Positions 16,620-24,779 of a stretch of 64,000 nucleotides of DNA are shown here, piece by piece. Positions within the stretch are counted from its first letter, which is position 1. Each line of letters begins with the position of its first letter. Under the pieces are notes generated by a model. The model was not told where the DNA came from and searched no databases. It was given only the letters and a program-made list of their open reading frames with translations. Origin of the DNA: Serinicoccus profundi (GTDB lineage: Bacteria; Actinomycetota; Actinomycetes; Actinomycetales; Dermatophilaceae); contig NZ_CP042862.1 of assembly GCF_008001015.1 (NCBI RefSeq), positions 2,294,001-2,358,000 of the forward strand, in the 5' to 3' direction. A program made the translations under genes and the position numbers.

Positions 16620-17971
16620 GCCGTCGCCTCCTGGGGGCTGGTGCCGGGGTTGGCCTTGCGCCGACGCCGTCGGTCAGGATCGGGCAGCCGGAAGACGGTC
16701 CGGATCAACGGGGGCGCGGCGATGAAGAGGACGATGAGCGACTGCACCACGAGCACGATGTCGATGGGGGTCGAGGTGAGCGACTGCATGAGGAAGCCAC
16801 CGGCCTTGAGTGCGCCGAAGAGGATCCCGGCGAAGAAGGTCCCCCACGGCCGGGAGCGACCCAGCAGCGCCACGGTGATGGCGTCGAAGCCGAAGGAGGC
16901 GGCGACACCGGCGGTGAGCGAGCGCTCGGTGCCCAGCACCTGGCCGGTCGCCGCGAGCCCCGCGAGGGCACCGGCGACGACCATGGTGATGATGGTGATC
17001 CGTCCCACCGACATCCCGGCCGTGCGCGCCGCCGCCGGGTTGGCGCCGACCGCGCGGATCTGGAAGCCGACCGTCGAGCGCTCCATGAGCCACCACACGA
17101 AGACCGTGGCGAGGATCGCGACGACGAAGCCCCAGTGCAGGCGGAAGCCGTTGTCCGGCCACAGCCACTGCGGCACGAGGAGGGGGTAGGTCGCGTCTGC
17201 GCTCACCGCGGGGCTGCGCTGACCGGTGCGGCCGGGGTTGAAGCTCGGCTGCTTGAGGATGTAGCTGATGAGGTAGACCGCGATGTAGTTGAGCATGATC
17301 GTGACGATCACCTCGTTGGCGCCGAAGCGGGCCTTGAGCACACCGGGGATGCCACCCCAGACCGCACCACCGATCGCTCCGCCGAGGATGGCGACGAGGA
17401 GGTGGATGACGGGCGGCAGGTCGAAGGCGAAGCCCAGCCACGCGGCGACGATGGCGCCGACGATGATCTGGCCCTGGGCGCCGATGTTGAACAGCCCGGC
17501 CCGGAAGCCGACCGCGATGCCGAGGCCTGCGAGGATCAACGGGATCGCGAAGACCATGGACTCGGTGAACGGCTTGATCATGCCGGCGAGGGTCGCGGCC
17601 TGCCAGTCGAAGACCGACCCGCGGAACATCGCGAGGTAGGCCTCCGCCATGGTGTTCCACCCCGCCGCGATGGTGTCGAACGGGCGGGCGAAGAAGTAGG
17701 TCGCCGCCTCACGGGTGTCCTCGTTGGCGAAGGCGATGAGCAGACCGCCGATGAAGAGCGCCAGCACCACCGCGAGCACCGACATCAGGGCGCTGCCGCC
17801 GAGGATCTGCTGCAGCACGCCGGGGCGCTCCCGCTCGCGCAGCGTCGGGCCGTGGCCCGTCGCCGACCCGTCGTCCGAGCCGTCTGTGCTCGTGCCGGTC
17901 TCCCCCGGCGGTGTGGCGGCGACCGACTGCTCCTCACCGGCGTCGGGGCGGCTCTGATCGTCGTCGCTCAC
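16616..17971 (-). CDS. Nucleoside ABC transporter permease (first)
   Basis: 451 residues, BPD_transp_2 family, similar to YufP/NupP. A long acidic N-terminal tail (about 55 residues, Ser/Asp/Glu-rich) precedes the first membrane helix. The conserved cytoplasmic loop is GLFNIGAQGQIIVGAIVAA and the second conserved segment is FGANEVIVTIMLNYIAVYL. It overlaps the ATPase gene upstream and the second permease downstream by four bases each, so all three chains are translationally coupled, which fits a heterodimeric membrane channel. Confidence 0.92.
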   Translation of the reverse strand: MSDDDQSRPDAGEEQSVAATPPGETGTSTDGSDDGSATGHGPTLRERERPGVLQQILGGSALMSVLAVVLALFIGGLLIAFANEDTREAATYFFARPFDTIAAGWNTMAEAYLAMFRGSVFDWQAATLAGMIKPFTESMVFAIPLILAGLGIAVGFRAGLFNIGAQGQIIVGAIVAAWLGFAFDLPPVIHLLVAILGGAIGGAVWGGIPGVLKARFGANEVIVTIMLNYIAVYLISYILKQPSFNPGRTGQRSPAVSADATYPLLVPQWLWPDNGFRLHWGFVVAILATVFVWWLMERSTVGFQIRAVGANPAAARTAGMSVGRITIITMVVAGALAGLAATGQVLGTERSLTAGVAASFGFDAITVALLGRSRPWGTFFAGILFGALKAGGFLMQSLTSTPIDIVLVVQSLIVLFIAAPPLIRTVFRLPDPDRRRRRKANPGTSPQEATA

Positions 17972-19626
17972 GAGGGCTCCTCGGTGGTCGCAGGGGCGGA
18001 GGTATGCCGGTCGGCGGGGGGTCGCTGCTGGTCATCAGGTATGCCGTCGCCGTCGAGGTCGGCAGCGCCGAGCACCGACTGGTGCCGCGCGGCCTGCTCC
18101 TGGGCGTCCTCGAGCGGGATGCCGGCCATCATGAGGCCCAGCACGTCTCGGTTGACGGCGGTGCCGTCCTCCGCGACGGCGTCGACGATGCCGACGATCC
18201 GCCCGCGGTACATCACCGCGATCCGGTCGGCGAGGCCGAGCACCTCGTCCAGCTCGGTCGAGACGATGATGACCGGGGTCCCCCGGTCACGCTCGGCCAC
18301 GACCCGCTTGTGCACGAACTCGATGGAGCCGACATCCAGCCCGCGGGTCGGCTGGGAGGCGACGAGCAGGCGCAACGGGCGCGACATCTCGCGGGCCAGC
18401 ACGACCTTCTGGGCGTTGCCGCCGGAGAGGGTGGAGATCGGGTCGTGCACCGAGGTGTAGCGGACGTCGAACTCCTCGGTCCGCTGCTCGGCGTTGGCCT
18501 CGACCTTCGCGGGGCTCATGGAGACGCCCCGGGCGAACGGCTCGGTGTCGTAGAGGTCGAGCACGAGGTTCTCGGCGATGGAGAAGCTGGACACCACGCC
18601 GTCGGCGGAGCGGTCCTCCGGGACGAAGCCGATGCCGGACCGGAGCCGCTCCTTGACACCCTGGCCGAGGATGTCCTGGCCGTCGAGGCGGATGGCCCCG
18701 GCGTCGGCGTCCTCGATGCCGAGGATGACCTCGGCGAGCTCGGTCTGCCCGTTGCCCTGGACACCGGCGACGCAGAGGATCTCCCCGGCCCGGACGTCGA
18801 AGGAGATGTCGTCGACGAGGACGGTGCCGTTGGGAGCGACGACGGACAGGCCGTCGACCTCGAAGGTCGCCTCCCCGGGGCGCGCCGCCTGCTTGTCGAC
18901 GGTGAGGCTCACCGAGCGACCCACCATGAGCGAGGCCAGCTCGGTCTCGGTCGACGTCGGACTCGCCTCCCCGACCACCGCTCCGCGACGGATGACGGTG
19001 ATGCGGTCGGCGATGGCGCGGACCTCGCGCAGCTTGTGGGTGATGAAGACGATGGAGGTGCCCGACTCCTTGAGCTCGCGCATGATGCGGATGAGCTCGT
19101 CGGTCTCCTGGGGGGTGAGCACCGCGGTCGGCTCGTCGAGGATGAGCACCTTCGCGTCGCGCGAGAGCGCCTTGATGATCTCGACCCGCTGCTGCACCCC
19201 GACGGGGAGGTCCTCGATGCGCGCGTCCGGGTCGACCTGGAAGCCGAAGCGGTCGGAGATCTCGCGCACCCGGCGGCGGGCCTCCTCCAGCTTGAGCACG
19301 CCACCGACACCCGTGGGCTCGTATCCCAGCGCGACGGACTCGGCGACGGTGAAGACGGGCACGAGCATGAAGTGCTGGTGCACCATGCCGATCCCGGAGG
19401 CCACCGCGTCGCCCGGGCCCTTGAAGGTCGCCGGGGCGCCGTCGAGCAGGATCTGGCCGTCATCGGGGTCGTAGAGGCCGTAGAGGACGTTCATCAGGGT
19501 GGACTTGCCGGCGCCGTTCTCGCCGAGGAGGGCGTGGATCTCCCCGGGTTCGACGACGAGGTCGATGTGGTCGTTGGCGACCAGCGATCCGAAGACCTTG
19601 GTGATGCCCTGCAGCTCGAGCTTCAT
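17968..19626 (-). CDS. Nucleoside ABC transporter ATP-binding protein with two NBDs
   Basis: 552 residues, two fused nucleotide-binding domains. NBD1 is complete: Walker A GENGAGKST, signature region LPVGVQQRVEI and Walker B VLILDEPTAVLT. NBD2 is degenerate, as in the sugar/nucleoside subfamily: GVQGNGQTEL replaces Walker A, LSGGNAQKV is intact, and the Walker B Glu is Gln (VASQPTRGLDVG). One active and one regulatory site are therefore expected. I start at ATG 19626 (MKLELQGITKVFG) rather than the longer frame. About 90 residues at the end and the acidic tail are variable. Confidence 0.93.
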   Translation of the reverse strand: MKLELQGITKVFGSLVANDHIDLVVEPGEIHALLGENGAGKSTLMNVLYGLYDPDDGQILLDGAPATFKGPGDAVASGIGMVHQHFMLVPVFTVAESVALGYEPTGVGGVLKLEEARRRVREISDRFGFQVDPDARIEDLPVGVQQRVEIIKALSRDAKVLILDEPTAVLTPQETDELIRIMRELKESGTSIVFITHKLREVRAIADRITVIRRGAVVGEASPTSTETELASLMVGRSVSLTVDKQAARPGEATFEVDGLSVVAPNGTVLVDDISFDVRAGEILCVAGVQGNGQTELAEVILGIEDADAGAIRLDGQDILGQGVKERLRSGIGFVPEDRSADGVVSSFSIAENLVLDLYDTEPFARGVSMSPAKVEANAEQRTEEFDVRYTSVHDPISTLSGGNAQKVVLAREMSRPLRLLVASQPTRGLDVGSIEFVHKRVVAERDRGTPVIIVSTELDEVLGLADRIAVMYRGRIVGIVDAVAEDGTAVNRDVLGLMMAGIPLEDAQEQAARHQSVLGAADLDGDGIPDDQQRPPADRHTSAPATTEEPS

Positions 19627-19712
19627 CGCAGAACCTGCTTCATACAAACCTCACGGGTGGTGCGGGCGGACGCGGGTGATCAGGGACGTCCGGGTGGAAC
19701 GGGAGGGACAGC

Positions 19713-19747
19713 GTAGCGGCCCGGCCCGCTGGGGGCCGGGCCGCTAC
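19713..19747 (-). terminator. Perfect 15-bp stem-loop, second of an intercistronic pair
   Basis: GTAGCGGCCCGGCCC (19713-19727) pairs fully with 19733-19747 around a five-base loop. It lies between the lipoprotein gene and the ATPase gene of the same operon, so it is more likely an attenuator or mRNA-stabilising hairpin than a full stop. No U tract. Confidence 0.7.
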
Positions 19748-19750
19748 CGG

Positions 19751-19786
19751 GCTGACCTGTCGGTCGTGGCCGACCGACAGGTCAGC
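19751..19786 (-). terminator. Perfect 15-bp stem-loop directly after the BMP lipoprotein stop
   Basis: GCTGACCTGTCGGTC (19751-19765) pairs fully with 19772-19786 around a six-base loop, 4 bases past the stop codon. Together with the next hairpin it would protect or partially terminate the lipoprotein message and let the binding protein be made in excess over the membrane complex. Confidence 0.7.
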
Positions 19787-19789
19787 GCC

Positions 19790-20971
19790 TCACTGCTGCG
19801 GGCTGTTGGGCGACTCGACGGTGATGTCGCCCGAGACGATCATCTCCTCGAGCATCGTGACCGCCTCGGCCAGCGAGACCTCTTCGCCGTCGGGGCCGGT
19901 GACCATCTTGCCCTCGACCTCGCCGGCGTAGTCGTGGTACTCGGCCAGGCCGACACCGTCGTTCTCCAGCGTGCCGACGTAGGGCTCGTTGGTGAAGCCG
20001 CCCTCGACCGTCTCGGTGATGGTCTGCTCGACCGCGGCACCGATCTCCTTCATGACCGAGGTGAGCATGATGTCGGAGTACTCGGACGCGGTGAGGTAAC
20101 CGTCGGAGTCGACCCAGACGATCCGGACACCGTCGGACTCGGAGGCGGCGGCGGCCGCTCCCAGACCGACCGGGCCGGCGACCGGCATGATGATGTCGGC
20201 GCCCTGGGAGATGAACTGCTCGGTCAGGGTCTGGCCCTGGCTCTGGTTCTCGAAGTCACCGGAGAAGGCACCCTCCTGGGCCTCCTTGTCCCAGCCGAGG
20301 AGCTCGACGTCGGTGCCGTTGTCCTCGTTGAACTTGTCGACGCCGTCGGCGAAGCCGTCCATGAAGACCGAGACCGAGGGGATCTGCAGGCCGCCGAAGG
20401 TGGCGACGGTGCCCGACTCGGTCATGCCGGCCGCGAGGTAGCCGGCGAGGTAGCTCGCCTCCGCGGTGTTGAAGAGGATCGGCTTGGCGTTGTCCAGCTC
20501 GACCGGAGCGAAGTCGGCGTCGCTGAACGCGGAGTCGATGAGGGCGAAGTTGGTGTCGGTGTTCTCCTCGGCCGCCGCCTGGATGGCGTCCTCGAGCAGG
20601 AAGCCGACGCCGATGGTGATCGAGCAGCCCTGGGAGACGAGGTTGGAGACGTTGGTGGCGTAGTCGGTGTCCGCCTGGGACTCGACCTCGACCGGCTCGA
20701 CACCGAGGGCCTCGGCTGCGGCGTCGAGTCCCTCCTTGCCGGACTGGTTGAACGACTGGTCGTCGAAACCGCCGGAGTCGGAGACCATGCAGGCCTTGAA
20801 GTCGGCGGCAGCGGAGGTGTCGCCGCCGGCCGCTTCGCCGTCCTCACTGCTCTCGGCGTTGTCGCCGCTGCCGGCGCTCGACTCGTTGTCGGCGGGGGGC
20901 GCCTCGCCGCACGCGGCAAGAACGAGGGTGGCCGCCGCACCGGCGGTCGCAATCTTCAGGACCCGACGCAC
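19790..20971 (-). CDS. BMP-family nucleoside-binding lipoprotein
   Basis: 393 residues, starting GTG 20971 with AAAGGAG upstream. The signal peptide MRRVLKIATAGAAATLVLAAC ends in the lipobox LAAC, so Cys21 is the lipidated residue. An acidic Ser/Glu/Asp linker follows, then the periplasmic-binding fold with SDSGGFDDQSFNQSGKEGLD, the BMP (PnrA/TmpC) opening that contacts the nucleoside, and later IMPVAGPVGLGAAAA. It delivers nucleosides to the permeases and dual ATPase encoded downstream. Regulation upstream was not recognised with certainty. Confidence 0.94.
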   Translation of the reverse strand: MRRVLKIATAGAAATLVLAACGEAPPADNESSAGSGDNAESSEDGEAAGGDTSAAADFKACMVSDSGGFDDQSFNQSGKEGLDAAAEALGVEPVEVESQADTDYATNVSNLVSQGCSITIGVGFLLEDAIQAAAEENTDTNFALIDSAFSDADFAPVELDNAKPILFNTAEASYLAGYLAAGMTESGTVATFGGLQIPSVSVFMDGFADGVDKFNEDNGTDVELLGWDKEAQEGAFSGDFENQSQGQTLTEQFISQGADIIMPVAGPVGLGAAAAASESDGVRIVWVDSDGYLTASEYSDIMLTSVMKEIGAAVEQTITETVEGGFTNEPYVGTLENDGVGLAEYHDYAGEVEGKMVTGPDGEEVSLAEAVTMLEEMIVSGDITVESPNSPQQ

Positions 20972-21130
20972 GGGAAACTCCTTTGTCCTGTGGGTATGAC
21001 GCGATGATGGTAACCCTGGTGACTCACGGGTAGCCTCGCTCGCCGCTGGCGTCGGGCAAGACGTGACACAGTCGTGACCTTGCTGGTCACACGCGTCACA
21101 CGCGTCTCAGGCCTGCGAGCCTTGAGAACC

Positions 21131-22435
21131 TCAGGGGTGCGTCTCGCCCAACGCGGTGAAGACCGCGCCCGCGAGGAGCTTGGCGCCCACGAGCACCGAT
21201 CGCTCGTCGACGACGAGGTCGCCCTGGTGCAGCTCGTAGGTCGGGCCACCCGGCGTGCGGGTGCCCAGCCTGGCCATCGCGCCGGGCACCTCCTGGAGGT
21301 ACCACCCGAGGTCCTCGCCGCCCATGGACTGCTTGGTCGGCTGCACAGCACCCGCCCCGAGCAGCATCATCCCGGCCTTGGAGAGGGCCACGACCGAGGC
21401 GTTCTCGTTGTCGACCGGAGGGACGCCCTTGGTGTAGTCGACCGTGGCGGTCACGCCGTAGGGCGCCACCACGGCCTGTACCGTCTCGGTGAAGATCGGC
21501 TCGACGACGTCCCACAGCTCGGCGTCGAGCATCCGCAGCGTCCCCAGCGCCTCCCCGCGCGCGGGGATGACGTTGGCCGCGGCACCGGCCCGCACGACGC
21601 CCCACACGAGGATCGCGGCGGCGCGCGGATCGAGACGACGGGTCAGCGCGGCCGGCACCTCGGTGACGACCTTGGCGAGGGCATACGTGATGTCCTGGGT
21701 GAGGTGTGGGCGAGAGGTGTGCCCGCCGCGACCGGTGATGACGACGCGCACCTCGTCGGAGGCCGCGGTGATCGGGCCGACGCGCAGCCCGATGCGGCCG
21801 ACGTCGACCGAGGGGTCGCAGTGGACGGCCAGCATCCGGTCGACCCCCTCGAGCCCGCCCTGCTCCATGACCTTGAGCGCCCCGCCGGGGTGGGTCTCCT
21901 CGGCCGGCTGGAAGACGAGCCGTACCGCGGCCTCGCGGGCGTGCAGCTCGTCGGCCAGGTCGTGCAGGGCCAACCCGGCGCCGAGCAGCCCGACGGTGTG
22001 CACGTCGTGGCCGCAGGCGTGGCAGACGCCCTGCGTGCGGGACGCGTAGGGCAGCCCCGTGACCTCCTCGATCGGCAGCGCGTCGAGGTCCGCGCGGAGC
22101 GCGATGCGGGTCTTTGGCTCCGGGTGGCCGATGTCGACCAGGGCGCCGGTGCCCGGCAGCGTCCGCACCTGCGCGCCGGCCTGGGACAGCACCCCGGCCA
22201 CCAGCTCGGTGGTGCGGTGCTCGGTCCAGCAGACCTCGGGGTTCTGATGCACGTCACGCCGCCAGGCCAGCAGCTCCTCGGAGCGGGTGTCGATGACCGC
22301 CTCGATCCGACGCATCACCTCGGCGAGCGGGCGGGGCGCGGCCCCTCCCTCGTCCCGCTGGCGGGGTCCGGTCGGTCCCTCGGCACCCCGGTCGGGTGCG
22401 GCGGTCTCGCGGTCGGTGCGGGCGTGGGTCGTCAA
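21131..22435 (-). CDS. M20-family amidohydrolase (AmiB/AbgA-like)
   Basis: 434 residues. Metallopeptidase family M20D: metal ligands in ACGHDVHTVGLL, the Asp of ALRADLDALPIEE, QPAEET (catalytic Glu) and the dimerisation-domain His in GRGGHTSRP. The enzyme cleaves an amide from an N-acylated amino acid or similar; exact substrate unknown. It starts at TTG 22435 with GGAGAGAG upstream; an in-frame ATG at about 22314 would shorten the Arg/Gly-rich tail and is possible. M. tuberculosis amiB1/amiA1 sit in the same neighbourhood, supporting the assignment. Confidence 0.9.
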   Translation of the reverse strand: MTTHARTDRETAAPDRGAEGPTGPRQRDEGGAAPRPLAEVMRRIEAVIDTRSEELLAWRRDVHQNPEVCWTEHRTTELVAGVLSQAGAQVRTLPGTGALVDIGHPEPKTRIALRADLDALPIEEVTGLPYASRTQGVCHACGHDVHTVGLLGAGLALHDLADELHAREAAVRLVFQPAEETHPGGALKVMEQGGLEGVDRMLAVHCDPSVDVGRIGLRVGPITAASDEVRVVITGRGGHTSRPHLTQDITYALAKVVTEVPAALTRRLDPRAAAILVWGVVRAGAAANVIPARGEALGTLRMLDAELWDVVEPIFTETVQAVVAPYGVTATVDYTKGVPPVDNENASVVALSKAGMMLLGAGAVQPTKQSMGGEDLGWYLQEVPGAMARLGTRTPGGPTYELHQGDLVVDERSVLVGAKLLAGAVFTALGETHP

Positions 22436-22529
22436 CGGCTCTCTCCGGACGGGGCGGGGTCACCCCTCAGGATACGCGGAGCCCCCCGACCAGCCCCTGC
22501 ACCCCACCGAGCGCCGCAGATGGTCGCCC

Positions 22530-23624
22530 TCACCCCCACCGAGCGCCGCTCGTGGCGGCGACGGCGTCGGCGACGAGGCCCGGTCCGGCATACACGAGGC
22601 CGGTATAGAGCTGCACCAGGTCGGCGCCGGCGTCCACCAGAGCGGCGGCGTCGGCTCCGGTCATGACCCCGCCCACCCCGATGATCGGCAGGTCGGTGAG
22701 CCGGCGCACCTGGCCGACGACCTCGCGCGCCCGCAGCGTCAGCGGCGCCCCCGAGAGCCCGCCGCCCTCGGCCTGCGCCACGGCCCGGTCGCGGGGGTCC
22801 ACCCCGTCCCGCGACAGCGTCGTGTTGGTGGCGATGACCCCGCGGACCCCGGCGTCCACCGCGACACCCACCGCCTGCTCCAGCGCCGGCGCGGTGAGAT
22901 CCGGCGCGACCTTGACGAGCACCGGCACGTCCGCGGCGCCCACCACCGCGGTGAGCAGCTCGGCGAGCGGACCGGCGTCCTGGAGCGAGCGCAGGCCCGG
23001 GGTGTTCGGGGAGGAGACATTGACCGCGAGGTAGTCGGCGAGCCCCTCGAGCGCGCGCACCGACGCGAGGTAGTCCTCCGTCGCCTCCTCCACCGGGGTG
23101 ACCTTGCTCTTGCCGATGCTCACCCCGACCGGCAGGCGCACCCGCCCCGCGGCACGGTCCGCCCGCAGCCGGGTCGCCAAGGCCTCGACCCCCTCGTTGT
23201 TGAAGCCCATCCGGTTGATCACCGCACCGCTGGAGGTCAGCCGCACCAGCCGCGGCCGGGGGTTGCCCGGCTGCGGCCGCGCCGTCACGGTGCCGAGCTC
23301 GACGTGGCCGAAGCCGAGCGCCCCCCACCCCGGCACACCCCGCCCGTCCTTGTCCATGCCCGCCGCGAGGCCGATCCGGTGGGCGAAGCGCAGCCCCAGC
23401 AGCTCGACCGGCTCACCGCGCGGCACGGCCGCTCCCCCTGCGGCGAGGAGTCCCCGGGTGAGCGCCGACCGGCCCATGAGGTCGACGGCGGTGACGGTGC
23501 CGTGGTGCGCCCGCTCGGCATCCAGGCGCCAGGCCGCGGGCCGCACCAGCCGACGGTAGGCCGTGGTGGACACCGTGCCGAGCACCCGACGCGGCACGGC
23601 TGCTGAGGTCGGGGGCATCGACAT
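22530..23624 (-). CDS. pyrD: Dihydroorotate dehydrogenase (quinone), class 2
   Basis: 364 residues. Oxidises dihydroorotate to orotate with quinone as acceptor on the inner membrane face. FMN-binding and catalytic marks are GLAAGMDKDGRG, NRMGFNNEG, NVSSPNTPGLRSLQ (the serine of class 2 enzymes) and IGVGGVMTGADAAALVDAGA. The amphipathic N-terminal extension of class 2 proteins is present (about 45 residues before the barrel). ATG 23624 or 23618 both fit. It diverges from the mannose-1-phosphate guanylyltransferase gene over a shared -10 element. Confidence 0.95.
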   Translation of the reverse strand: MSMPPTSAAVPRRVLGTVSTTAYRRLVRPAAWRLDAERAHHGTVTAVDLMGRSALTRGLLAAGGAAVPRGEPVELLGLRFAHRIGLAAGMDKDGRGVPGWGALGFGHVELGTVTARPQPGNPRPRLVRLTSSGAVINRMGFNNEGVEALATRLRADRAAGRVRLPVGVSIGKSKVTPVEEATEDYLASVRALEGLADYLAVNVSSPNTPGLRSLQDAGPLAELLTAVVGAADVPVLVKVAPDLTAPALEQAVGVAVDAGVRGVIATNTTLSRDGVDPRDRAVAQAEGGGLSGAPLTLRAREVVGQVRRLTDLPIIGVGGVMTGADAAALVDAGADLVQLYTGLVYAGPGLVADAVAATSGARWG

Positions 23625-23631
23625 GGTGGCA

Positions 23632-23641
23632 ACCCTAGACT
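23632..23641. promoter_or_regulatory. Overlapping divergent -10 boxes for pyrD and manC-like gene
   Basis: ACCCTAGACT contains TAGACT on the plus strand and TAGGGT on the minus strand, sharing the central TA. Each is 7 bases from its start codon (GTG 23649 and ATG 23624). Same geometry as at 11061-11070. Confidence 0.6.
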
Positions 23642-23648
23642 GGCGGAC

Positions 23649-24779
23649 GTGAGCACCTCGACCCGCGCGACCGACGCCGACGACGCGCACGACGCGCTGG
23701 CCGACCTCACCGCCGTCGTCCCGGCCGGGGGCCTCGGGACCCGGCTGTGGCCGTTGTCCCGCAGCGCCTCCCCGAAGTTCCTGCAGGACCTCACCGGTTC
23801 CGGCCGCACGCTGCTGCGCTCGACGATCGACCGGCTCACCCCCCTCGTCGGCGACCGGGTCCTCGTCGTCACCGGCCGGCGACACGCCGACGCCGTCCGC
23901 GAGCAGCTCCCCGAGCTCGCCGAGGACCACCTCCTGCTCGAGCCGTCGGCCCGCGACTCCATGCCCGCCATCGGCTGGGCGGCCGCGGTGCTCGAGCGCC
24001 GCGACCCCGACGCCATCCTCGGCTCGTTCGCCGCCGACCACATCATCGACGACGAGACCGCCTTCGCCGAGTGCGTCCGCCAGGCGGTGGTCGCGGCCCG
24101 CGCCGGGGGCCTGGTCACCCTCGGGATCCGGCCGACCTACCCCGCCACCGGCTTCGGCTACGTCGAGGTCGGCGAGCGCCGGCACCATACGGCCGCACCG
24201 GAGGTCCGTCGGGTGACCTCCTTCGTCGAGAAGCCGGAGCGCGACGTCGCCGAGGGCTACCTCGAAGGGGGTCGGCACCTGTGGAACGCCGGGATCTTCG
24301 TCGTCCGGGCCGGGGTGCTGCTGGACCTGCTCGCCCACGAGCACCCCGAGATGGTGGGCACGCTGCGCGACCTGGCCGCCGACCCCGGGGATCTCGAGCA
24401 GGTATGGGGTTCGCTCCCGGCGATCTCCATCGACCGGGCCGTCGCCGAGCCGGCCGCGCGCGCCCGCCACGTGGAGGTCGTCCCCGCGGAGCTGGGGTGG
24501 GACGACGTCGGCGACTTCGCCTCGTTGGCAACCTTGCTGGACGAGCACCCCGAGCACGCCGGGCTGCGGGTGCTCGGCCGGACGCACGACGTCGTCTCCC
24601 ACGACTCGACCGGGATCGTGGCCGCGCGGGGAGGACGGACCGTGGTCACCCTCGGGCTGGAGGACATCGTCGTCGTGGACACCCCGGACGCGTTGCTCGT
24701 CACCACCCGCGAGCGCTGCCAGGACGTCCGGGACATCGTCGCGACGCTGCGCGAGGCCGGGCGGGAGGACCTCACGTGA
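23649..24779 (+). CDS. manC: Mannose-1-phosphate guanylyltransferase
   Basis: 376 residues. Makes GDP-mannose from mannose 1-phosphate and GTP. The nucleotide loop PAGGLGTRLWPLSR is at about 25-38, SPKFLQDL follows, then FVEKPERD and the second signature GWDDVGDF. There is no C-terminal phosphomannose isomerase domain. GTG 23649 start; the stop overlaps the GTG of the glycosyltransferase gene by four bases, so the sugar nucleotide and its likely user are co-produced. The phosphomannomutase at the left end of the window would supply the substrate. Confidence 0.93.
   Translation: MSTSTRATDADDAHDALADLTAVVPAGGLGTRLWPLSRSASPKFLQDLTGSGRTLLRSTIDRLTPLVGDRVLVVTGRRHADAVREQLPELAEDHLLLEPSARDSMPAIGWAAAVLERRDPDAILGSFAADHIIDDETAFAECVRQAVVAARAGGLVTLGIRPTYPATGFGYVEVGERRHHTAAPEVRRVTSFVEKPERDVAEGYLEGGRHLWNAGIFVVRAGVLLDLLAHEHPEMVGTLRDLAADPGDLEQVWGSLPAISIDRAVAEPAARARHVEVVPAELGWDDVGDFASLATLLDEHPEHAGLRVLGRTHDVVSHDSTGIVAARGGRTVVTLGLEDIVVVDTPDALLVTTRERCQDVRDIVATLREAGREDLT

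Noticed and set aside
17911-19716. A 601-residue plus-strand frame opposite the ABC ATPase
   Set aside because: It has the composition of an antisense shadow, no motifs and no start signal; the minus-strand ATPase has full Walker and signature motifs.
20990-21070. A conventional -35/-10 promoter and TCACACGCGT repeat upstream of the BMP lipoprotein
   Set aside because: TACCAT could be a -10, but I found no convincing -35 at 16-18 bases, and the short repeat GTCACACGCGT is too brief to call an operator.
22530-24602. A 690-residue minus-strand frame running through pyrD and over manC
   Set aside because: Only the pyrD part has family motifs; the N-terminal 320 residues are antisense to manC and have the Asp/Gly/His-rich composition of shadow frames.
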